Shown piece by piece: positions 16,957-23,718 of a stretch of 64,000 nucleotides of DNA. The notes beneath the pieces are model-generated. The model searched no databases, was not told the DNA's origin, and worked only from the letters and a program-made list of their open reading frames with translations. Every line of letters starts with the position of its first letter. Position 1 is the stretch's first letter. Source of the DNA: Chitinophaga niabensis (GTDB taxonomy: Bacteria > Bacteroidota > Bacteroidia > Chitinophagales > Chitinophagaceae); assembly GCA_017849435.1 (NCBI GenBank), contig JAFIGY010000009.1:620001-684000 (forward strand), in the 5' to 3' direction. The position numbers and the translations under genes were made by a program.

Positions 16957-18249
16957 ATGTTAAGGCTCATTGCAACGATACGAAAAGAATGGCTCCTGCT
17001 GTTGCGGGATAAAGCGGGACTGGCATTGCTGTTTGTAATGCCGGTAGTGCTGATCACGGTGATGGCCGTTATCCAGGACGCGCCTTTCAAAGATTACCAG
17101 GAGATCAAATTCGATATTCTGACGGTGGATAACGATCACGGCCGGCTGGGCAGGCATATCCGGGAAGGATTGGGCGGCACGGGGCAATTCAACGTGATCG
17201 ACACTCTGCAGGGCGCGCCCCTTACCGAAGCGCAGGCGCAGGAATTGATTGCCGACGGGACTTACAAGATATGCATCACCATTCCCAAAGGCGCTACAGG
17301 AGAGATTGTGAGCAATGCCAACAAGATCGTCAACGATATTTCAAAACGGATGGGCATTCCCGCGCAACTGCCGGTGAAGGCCATTGCATCGGACTCCCTG
17401 GCCGTTCAACTCTACTTCGACCCCGCCGCGAAGAAGGCCTTCAAAAGCGCCATCCGCCAGGCTCTGGATAATTTTCTCACGCAGGTGCAAACGGATCTGC
17501 TTTTGGAAAGGATACAAATGCAGTTGCGGAGCCGCGACAGTTCAGTGCATGATACCTTTCCCACGATCCGCCTGAAAGCTGTGGGCTTGCAGGAAACGAT
17601 GATCGGCAAAGGAAAGCAGATCGATGTAATCTCCAATTCCGTACAGCACAACGTACCGGCCTGGAGCATTTTCGCGATGTTCTTCATCGTTATCCCCATT
17701 GCCGGAAATATGATCCGGGAAAGGGAAGACGGCAGCCTGGTGCGGTTGAAGCTGATCCCCGGTAATTATTTGTCCATACTCGCCGGAAAGCTGCTCTTTT
17801 TTGTAGGCATTTGCGTTGTACAGTTCTACCTCATGATCCTCGTTGGTCTTTTCGGTATGCCCCTATTGGGATTGCCCAAATTACAACTGGGAGTGGATCA
17901 TCTGGCAGGGTTCATCACCGCGGTGAGTATAGGGATCACGGCCACGGCATATGGTATCCTGATCGGCACGCTGTTCAAAACGCCTAATCAGGCATTGAAC
18001 TTCGGGGCTATTTCAATCGTGATACTCAGCGCCATCGGCGGTATCTGGATCCCGCTGGAAGTGATGCCTGAAAAAATACAGCTGATCGGCCGCTGCTCTC
18101 CTTTAAGCTGGGGGCTCGATGCGATCAACGACGTATACCTGCGCAACGGTAATATCCGGCTTATCTTACCGGACATCATCCGCCTGCTGGCCTGCGGTTT
18201 GCTGATGTTGGGGATAGCGGCAAGGGTGGAACAGCGAAGGATCAGCTAA
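16957..18249 (+). CDS. ABC transporter permease (ABC-2 type)
   Basis: 430 residues with the ABC2_membrane_3 layout: a first helix at about 22-40 (GLALLFVMPVVLITVMAVIQ), a large extracytoplasmic domain to about residue 225, then five further membrane helices (WSIFAMFFIVIPIAGNMI with the conserved REREDGSLVRL loop, LLFFVGICVVQFYLMILVGL, a helix around ITAVSIGITATAYGILIG, one around ISIVILSAIGGIWIPLEV, and a last one LLACGLLMLGIAARV). It pairs with the ATPase immediately upstream to form an exporter. Confidence 0.93.
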   Translation: MLRLIATIRKEWLLLLRDKAGLALLFVMPVVLITVMAVIQDAPFKDYQEIKFDILTVDNDHGRLGRHIREGLGGTGQFNVIDTLQGAPLTEAQAQELIADGTYKICITIPKGATGEIVSNANKIVNDISKRMGIPAQLPVKAIASDSLAVQLYFDPAAKKAFKSAIRQALDNFLTQVQTDLLLERIQMQLRSRDSSVHDTFPTIRLKAVGLQETMIGKGKQIDVISNSVQHNVPAWSIFAMFFIVIPIAGNMIREREDGSLVRLKLIPGNYLSILAGKLLFFVGICVVQFYLMILVGLFGMPLLGLPKLQLGVDHLAGFITAVSIGITATAYGILIGTLFKTPNQALNFGAISIVILSAIGGIWIPLEVMPEKIQLIGRCSPLSWGLDAINDVYLRNGNIRLILPDIIRLLACGLLMLGIAARVEQRRIS

Positions 18250-18346
18250 CACGATAAACATTTTCAAAACAACCTTAAAACAACTATTTTTACTCCTTTG
18301 GAATACGCCACGGACGAACATCCGGGACGTAGAAACCTACAACATT

Positions 18347-18604
18347 ATGGAAGCATTAAAATTGAAACTGAAACAGCAGATCATTGAAGCGTTGAATTTG
18401 CAGGATACAAAGCCGGAGGACATTGATGACAATGCTCCGCTGTTTGGCGAAGGATTGGGACTTGACAGCATTGATTCCCTGGAATTGATGGTGCTGCTGG
18501 AAAGGCATTACCATATCAAGGTGGAAGACCCTCGTGAAGGCCGCAAGATCCTGCAATCCGTGCAAAGCATGGCAGAATTCATCCAAAGCAAACAACCGGC
18601 TTAA
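18347..18604 (+). CDS. Acyl carrier protein (phosphopantetheine-binding)
   Basis: 85 residues, acidic, with the carrier motif GLGLDSIDSLELMVLL; Ser41 is the expected 4'-phosphopantetheine site. The Ile between Ser and Asp is typical for secondary-metabolism ACPs of the aryl-polyene/flexirubin type. It is followed twelve bases later by a ketosynthase, so it is probably the dedicated carrier of the growing polyene chain. The 97-base gap before it is AT-rich and may hold a promoter (TATTTTTA near 18285). Confidence 0.93.
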   Translation: MEALKLKLKQQIIEALNLQDTKPEDIDDNAPLFGEGLGLDSIDSLELMVLLERHYHIKVEDPREGRKILQSVQSMAEFIQSKQPA

Positions 18605-18615
18605 GCAACAAGGGC

Positions 18616-19830
18616 ATGGCGGAACAGGTGTTTATTACGGGGATGGGGATGGTCACCGCCATTGGCAACAATGTGCAGGAGAACCTTCAGAGCTTGCGCC
18701 TGCAACGGAGCGGGCTCGGTTATACCCGCCATATCGATACCATTCACAAAGCCGTGCTGCCGGTGGCGGAAGTAACTGCTACCACGCAGGAACTGGCAGC
18801 CATGGCGGGTAAGGAAAATGTTCCCGGTTACTCCCGTACCACCCTGTTAGGCCTTGTGGCCATGCAGGAAGCCCTCCGGTCCGCCGGGATCAACGATGCC
18901 CGGGAAATGCCGGCCGCTTTTATCAACGCCTCCACCGTAGGGGGCATGTGCGATACGGAAAAAGTTTATTTCGATATCCTCGATCCCGAAAAGGACGGCG
19001 CATTCCTGCAGTTCATCGATACGCTGGATTGTGCCGACTGTACACAACGTATAGCCGACGACGTTGGTATCCGCGAATACGTCACCACCATCAGCACCGC
19101 ATGTTCCTCCTCCGCCAATGCACTGATGTACGGAGCGCGCCTGATTCAACAAGGGCTCGTGCAACGGGCGGTATGCGGAGGAACGGAAGCCCTGACCCGG
19201 TTCACCATCAATGGTTTTAACTCGCTCAAGAATATCGATAAACAACCTTGCCGCCCCTTTGACCAGCAGCGTAACGGGCTTAACCTGGGAGAAGGCGCCG
19301 CTTATCTCGTGCTGGAAAGCGCCTCCCTCGTCCGTCAGCGCCAAAGCAAAGTGCTGGCCACACTCAGCGGATGGTGCAATACTAACGAAGCCTTTCACCC
19401 CACGGCCCCCTCACCCGAAGGAGATGGCGCCTATGAAGCGATGAAAGAAGCGCTGGCCATGAGCGGCAGAACAGCCGATGATGTGCAGTACGTGAACGTG
19501 CACGGTACCGCCACGTTGAATAATGACCTGTCCGAAGGCAAAGCGCTGGAACGCCTGTTCGGTGATAAAGTACCCCGATTCAGTTCCACCAAGCCTTTCA
19601 CCGGACATACACTTGCTGCCGCCGGTGCCATCGAAGCGATCTTTTCGGTGCTGGCCATTCGCGGGCAGCTGATATTTCCCAATCTTCATTTCTCGGAGAA
19701 AATGGAAGAGCTGAACATTGTGCCGGAAACACAACTGATCACCGGCGTGCCGGTGCGGAACGTGATCTCCAATTCCTTTGGATTCGGTGGTAACAATGCT
19801 TCACTCGTGATCAGTCAATATGAAGGGTAA
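18616..19830 (+). CDS. Beta-ketoacyl-ACP synthase (KAS II-type, active)
   Basis: 404 residues with a complete thiolase-fold ketosynthase set: nucleophilic Cys in TISTACSSSANALMYGARLI (about residue 162), His in VNVHGTATLNNDLSE and His in KPFTGHTLAAAGAIEA, followed by SFGFGGNNAS near the C-terminus. It would extend the acyl chain on the neighbouring ACP. Its last 11 bases overlap the start of a second, inactive-looking ketosynthase, the arrangement of KS-alpha/chain-length-factor pairs. Confidence 0.93.
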   Translation: MAEQVFITGMGMVTAIGNNVQENLQSLRLQRSGLGYTRHIDTIHKAVLPVAEVTATTQELAAMAGKENVPGYSRTTLLGLVAMQEALRSAGINDAREMPAAFINASTVGGMCDTEKVYFDILDPEKDGAFLQFIDTLDCADCTQRIADDVGIREYVTTISTACSSSANALMYGARLIQQGLVQRAVCGGTEALTRFTINGFNSLKNIDKQPCRPFDQQRNGLNLGEGAAYLVLESASLVRQRQSKVLATLSGWCNTNEAFHPTAPSPEGDGAYEAMKEALAMSGRTADDVQYVNVHGTATLNNDLSEGKALERLFGDKVPRFSSTKPFTGHTLAAAGAIEAIFSVLAIRGQLIFPNLHFSEKMEELNIVPETQLITGVPVRNVISNSFGFGGNNASLVISQYEG

Positions 19831-20839
19831 GTACTACATACAAGGAAGTGCCGCTATCTCTCCGCAGGAGAGCTTTTTCGGTTCATTCACGCCGCAAATG
19901 CCGGTGGTGGAAGGGCCGTTGAACCGCTTGCGGGCAAAGGAACCGGACTATAGCGGGTTCATCACGCCCAACAATCTGCGTCGCATGAGCCGCGTGCTCA
20001 AAATGGGACTGGTAGCTGCTTTGAAATGTTTGCAGAACAGCGATATCGCCATTCCCGATGCGATTGTTACAGGGACTGGTCGCGGCAGCCTGCAGGATAC
20101 AGAGCGCTTCCTGCACAACATCCGGGATTACGCGGAAACCGCGCTCAACCCAACGCCCTTCATACAATCCACTTACAACTCCGTAAACGGGCTCATTGCT
20201 TTACAGCAGAAATGTACCCGGTATAACAACACTTTCGTGCATCGGGGTTTTTCTTTCGAACATGCGCTGCTGGATGGTATGATGCAGCTCGCCGAGGGCC
20301 GTGCGGACGTGGCACTGGTAGGAGCTTTCGATGAGATGACGGATGAGCATTTCTATATCAAGAGCAGGCTGGGGATGTGGAAAACAGCGCTCACGCAGCC
20401 GGCGGACCTGTTTACCAGCGGAACAACGGGGACGTTGTCGGGCGAGGGGGCCGCATTTTTTACGATCGGTACAACACCCGGAATTGCCCGTCTGGATGGC
20501 ATCAGGATGGTTTACAAACCCTCGCGGCAGGAATTACACGCCGCCCTGGAAAGTTTCCTGGCCCAACATCGTGTAGCCGTTACCGATATTGACCTGCTGA
20601 TTTCCGGTCAGAATGGAGATACGCGGTATGATCAATTTTATCAACAGTTAACCAGACAATTTTTCCCGCAAACAGCCGTGCAATATTTTAAACCACTTTG
20701 CGGCGAATATGAAACGGCGGGGGCGTTTGCCTTATGGATGGCCGTGCAAACCCTACAGGCGCAGGGCCTGCAGCATGTGCTCGTTTACAATCATTTCTTT
20801 GGGGAACAACATACGTTCTTCCTGTTAAGTGCTGTTTAA
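19820..20839 (+). CDS. Ketosynthase-like chain-length-factor partner (no active-site Cys)
   Basis: 339 residues with a ketosynthase-like N-terminal half (YYIQGSAAISPQ, RRMSRVLKMGLVAALKCLQN, VTGTGRGSLQDTERFL). The Cys loop reads IQSTYNSVNGLIAL, so the nucleophile is replaced, and no HGT motif is present. It overlaps the active ketosynthase by 11 bases, implying coupled translation and a heterodimer. By analogy with type II polyketide and aryl-polyene systems it would set chain length rather than catalyse condensation. The pair closes the pigment operon; no further pathway gene follows. Confidence 0.82.
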   Translation: MKGKYYIQGSAAISPQESFFGSFTPQMPVVEGPLNRLRAKEPDYSGFITPNNLRRMSRVLKMGLVAALKCLQNSDIAIPDAIVTGTGRGSLQDTERFLHNIRDYAETALNPTPFIQSTYNSVNGLIALQQKCTRYNNTFVHRGFSFEHALLDGMMQLAEGRADVALVGAFDEMTDEHFYIKSRLGMWKTALTQPADLFTSGTTGTLSGEGAAFFTIGTTPGIARLDGIRMVYKPSRQELHAALESFLAQHRVAVTDIDLLISGQNGDTRYDQFYQQLTRQFFPQTAVQYFKPLCGEYETAGAFALWMAVQTLQAQGLQHVLVYNHFFGEQHTFFLLSAV

Positions 20840-20902
20840 AATCAATTCGTAGTCTGGAAGCGCCCAAACGAACATTTCCGGTAAAACGTTCCCCCGGGCG
20901 AA

Positions 20903-21022
20903 ATGAACGCCAGGCTCTTGCAGAAAATAGAAGAGCTTACGCTGTACATCATTGAACAGCAAAAGCAGATTTCCAGCCAGCAGACAGAGATACAGCAATT
21001 AAAAAGGAAGGTGGGGTTATGA
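20903..21022 (+). CDS. 39-residue orphan coiled-coil ORF, likely 3' remnant of a tail-fibre/S74-like gene
   Basis: The ORF reads MNARLLQKIEELTLYIIEQQ then 19 more residues ending KRKVGL. This sequence type (LLQKIEELTLY followed by a Gln/Lys-rich coiled coil) is the characteristic C-terminal tail of long Bacteroidota surface proteins with intramolecular-chaperone or tail-fibre domains. Here it has a stop seven codons upstream (20882-20884) and no matching body. It may be a truncated relic or a real small protein. It ends flush against the stop of the minus-strand gene at 21023. Confidence 0.45.
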   Translation: MNARLLQKIEELTLYIIEQQKQISSQQTEIQQLKRKVGL

Positions 21023-21235
21023 TTATTCCTTCACTTCTTTCCGCTGCCGCAGTTCAAATATCCTTTTGATGATCATGACGAGGATCAGTCCACCGGACAC
21101 AGCAATCCAAACGGAAAGCGGTATTCCGAGCGCCTCATCGATGTCATGCCTGAGAGAAACAACAGTAACAATCAGGGAAAAGATCATCACCAGGCTCAAC
21201 AATAGTCGCACATAGTTCTGATTTAAGTTATACAT
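21023..21235 (-). CDS. Small membrane protein, two predicted helices
   Basis: 70 residues (MYNLNQNYVRLLLSLVMIFS...). Hydrophobic segments at about 9-27 and 40-57 are joined by a polar loop (RHDIDEALG), and the tail is strongly charged (RIFELRQRKEVKE). No family is recognised. It has compact gaps on both sides and codon use like its neighbours, so it is probably a real gene. Confidence 0.55.
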   Translation of the reverse strand: MYNLNQNYVRLLLSLVMIFSLIVTVVSLRHDIDEALGIPLSVWIAVSGGLILVMIIKRIFELRQRKEVKE

Positions 21236-21310
21236 GGTTTGTACGTTGGCTTAACTGACAGATCGTTGATATAAATTTAGGGTATCCCGCTGCAAAAACG
21301 GTACCGTTCC

Positions 21311-23041
21311 TCATTTTATTACCCGGAACACTGGATATCGCATAAATCCGGGTTCGTTCCAGGGGGAATTGCGGTACACGAAGTTCAACTGGGCGGAAGC
21401 GCTTTTAGCAAAAGTGCTGTCCTGCAGGCGTTTCTGTTCCAGTTCTTTCTTCAGTCCGGGGTGTTGCTGCAGGAATTCCGCCGCCGTGTCTTCAAACACA
21501 TAGCCGGAGTAACCCTCTTTCTGGCCGAGAATGGCGTCAAAGAAATTCCAGGCGAAGAAGGAGTCGCTGCCGGTGGGTTCCAGTGTTTCTATCAGGTAAC
21601 GGTTGGCCTCCTGGTCCATCGGAATAAAATAATCTCCCTTGAGGAACTTGACAGACTGTTTGCTGGTGCTGACTTTTACGCCGTTATGCAGGTAATGTTT
21701 CTCGTAAGGGCGTTGCGGCGTCTGGTAATTTTCGATTTTGTAAACTTCCACTGTAATGGTAGTGTCGCGGAGGAATGGCCGCATTTTCACGCCATTGTTT
21801 TTCAACAGGTCAGTAACGGCCCACCATCCCTGTGGGATGATGTAAGCTTCCGGTTTACGCACGGGATCGCCGGGAGTGAAAGTGTTATATATTTTTATTT
21901 TTCGTTCGAAAGGTTTTGAACGATCGTAATATAATCGGGGTAAGCCTGAAATATCACTGGGTTTATAACCGGCGGTAAAGCCTTTGAAGGTATAATATTC
22001 GAATTGCTTCATATCCGGCGCCCAGCTCAGCGGGAACTCCGTTTGGGTTTTCACGCTGTTCTTTGTCTGTTCCCGCAATCTGCGGATTTCTTCACTGTGC
22101 TCGCTGGTGAAACGGATGAAACATTCCATTAACGCGTAAGTAGCTTTCACGCGCAGGGGATATGGCTTGAGCATATGTGTTTCCGGTACAAAACCGAAGG
22201 TATGGAAGAGGGTGGTGTAGCCGCTGGAATAGCGGGGACCGTCTGCAAAGGCCACCCATCCACTGTCCGGCGTATCACCAAAATGGTTCACATAGGGGAT
22301 GAGATCGTAGCCTTTCTCTTTCATGAGGTTGTAGAGGCCTGGTTCAAAGGTTTTGTGCATGAACTCCCCCATCACGCCCCCGAGTTTATTGTACTCGGTG
22401 CAAAGCAGGGTCATAATATGCTGATAATCAGCTCCATTACTCACGTGGTTGTCGATGAACACATCCGGGTCTGTGAGGTGATAGATCTGCTGGAAGATCC
22501 TGGCATTGCGGGAGTCGCTTTTGATGAAATCCCGGTTCAGATCGAGGTTCTGGGCATTGCCTCGGGACCCGAACTCGGCGGGGCCGTTCTGGTCCACCCG
22601 GTAGAATGCGCTACGGTTGAGCGATCCGCCGATATTATACAACGGGATCACGGCCAGTACGATGTTGGAAGGCAGTTTTTTCTTTCCCTGCACGATATCC
22701 CGCAGGAGCATCATGCTGGCGTCTATGCCATCCGGTTCGCCGGGGTGGATGCCGTTATTGATGAGGAGGATGCGTTTGTTCTTTTTCCGGAGGCTTTCGA
22801 AATTGAAATCTTTATCGGGGGAGAGGATCACGAGATGCAGCGGATATCCGCTGTCGGTCGCCCCCATTTGCAGCATTTTCAACTGTGGATAGCGTTTTGC
22901 CAGCATTTGGTAATAAGCGATGCATTCCTGGTAGGTCACGGTCTCCTTCCCGCCGGTGCGTTCATATTTTGTAGTAAAATCCTGGCCGAGGAGGCCGGTT
23001 GTATAGCAGGTCAGCAGGAAAAGGCAAAGGATCTTTTGCAT
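21311..23041 (-). CDS. M14-family zinc carboxypeptidase, secreted
   Basis: 576 residues with a signal peptide (MQKILCLFLLTCYTTGLLGQ). The M14 zinc site is visible: NNGIHPGEPDGIDASMMLLR gives His99 and Glu102, and DVFIDNHVSNGADYQHIM gives the third ligand. The substrate-binding block NAQNLDLNRDFIKSD is also typical. It is longer than the catalytic domain alone; the C-terminal 230 residues are probably a beta-rich accessory region. It would cleave C-terminal residues from peptides in the periplasm or outside the cell. No obvious operon partner. Confidence 0.92.
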   Translation of the reverse strand: MQKILCLFLLTCYTTGLLGQDFTTKYERTGGKETVTYQECIAYYQMLAKRYPQLKMLQMGATDSGYPLHLVILSPDKDFNFESLRKKNKRILLINNGIHPGEPDGIDASMMLLRDIVQGKKKLPSNIVLAVIPLYNIGGSLNRSAFYRVDQNGPAEFGSRGNAQNLDLNRDFIKSDSRNARIFQQIYHLTDPDVFIDNHVSNGADYQHIMTLLCTEYNKLGGVMGEFMHKTFEPGLYNLMKEKGYDLIPYVNHFGDTPDSGWVAFADGPRYSSGYTTLFHTFGFVPETHMLKPYPLRVKATYALMECFIRFTSEHSEEIRRLREQTKNSVKTQTEFPLSWAPDMKQFEYYTFKGFTAGYKPSDISGLPRLYYDRSKPFERKIKIYNTFTPGDPVRKPEAYIIPQGWWAVTDLLKNNGVKMRPFLRDTTITVEVYKIENYQTPQRPYEKHYLHNGVKVSTSKQSVKFLKGDYFIPMDQEANRYLIETLEPTGSDSFFAWNFFDAILGQKEGYSGYVFEDTAAEFLQQHPGLKKELEQKRLQDSTFAKSASAQLNFVYRNSPWNEPGFMRYPVFRVIK

Positions 23042-23128
23042 ATAATGTTGATGATCAATTTATTGTATTGATTGGAGTAGTGTTGTAACGCGTAACAGGG
23101 TTTAAAAATAAGTAAAACTGCCGCCAAA

Positions 23129-23160
23129 TAAAAAAAGCCCTTCCCAATGACGGGAAGAGC
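23129..23160 (-). terminator. Intrinsic terminator of rpsT
   Basis: On the minus strand GCTCTTCCC and GGGAAGGGC form a stem with one mismatch around a six-base loop, followed by a run of seven T. It lies 24 bases after the rpsT stop. Confidence 0.85.
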
Positions 23161-23183
23161 TGGTATCTTTTGCGCAACGGCTG

Positions 23184-23438
23184 TTAAGCCAGGGTGTTCA
23201 CCTTTTTGGAGAGCTTGCTCTTCAGGTTAGCGGCCTTGTTCTTATGGATTACGTTGCGTTTAGCCAGTTTGTCGATCATAGAGATCACTTCCGGTAAATT
23301 CTCGGAAGCGGCTGCCTTGTCAGTCAGCTTTTTCAGGTCCCGGATGGCATTACGGGTGGTTTTACCGTAGTAACGGTTACGCTCATTACGCGCTCTGCTC
23401 TGACGTACGTCTTTTTTCGTTGCTTTATGGTTTGCCAT
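23184..23438 (-). CDS. rpsT: 30S ribosomal protein S20
   Basis: 84 residues, Lys/Arg/Ala-rich, beginning [20 protein letters not shown] and containing the typical [20 protein letters not shown] end. Length and composition are normal for S20, which binds 16S rRNA during early assembly of the small subunit. It is a single-gene transcript with a clear promoter and terminator. Confidence 0.97.
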   Translation of the reverse strand: MANHKATKKDVRQSRARNERNRYYGKTTRNAIRDLKKLTDKAAASENLPEVISMIDKLAKRNVIHKNKAANLKSKLSKKVNTLA

Positions 23439-23463
23439 TGTCTAAATTTCAAGTTTCGGAGGG

Positions 23464-23494
23464 CAAAGGTAAGTTTTATCTTTTTATAAACAAA
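23464..23494 (-). promoter_or_regulatory. Canonical Bacteroidota promoter of rpsT (TTTG-N19-TACCTTTG)
   Basis: On the minus strand TTTG is followed after 19 bases by TACCTTTG, an exact match to the Bacteroidota primary-sigma consensus. The -7 box ends 25 bases before the rpsT ATG. This is the best promoter in the window. Confidence 0.82.
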
Positions 23495-23718
23495 AATAAA
23501 AAGCAGGTATTTCCCATCAAAAGGAAATAAGTCATCATTCAAAAATAATAAATAATTATTATATCTACAGTCTAAGATATCCATTTATAAATCCTAAAAC
23601 AGCCACTGCAAATGCCTTAAAATCCCAAATCTTTAGCGATATTTGCAATCCCATATCTTGTTTTTCACAACATCATGGGAACAAGAGCATCAAAGACCAA
23701 GCTTAAATTTCGTTGTAA

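Noticed and set aside
22175-23071. 298-residue plus-strand frame
   Set aside because: It mirrors the M14 carboxypeptidase gene on the other strand; the peptidase has clear motifs and a signal peptide, this frame has none.
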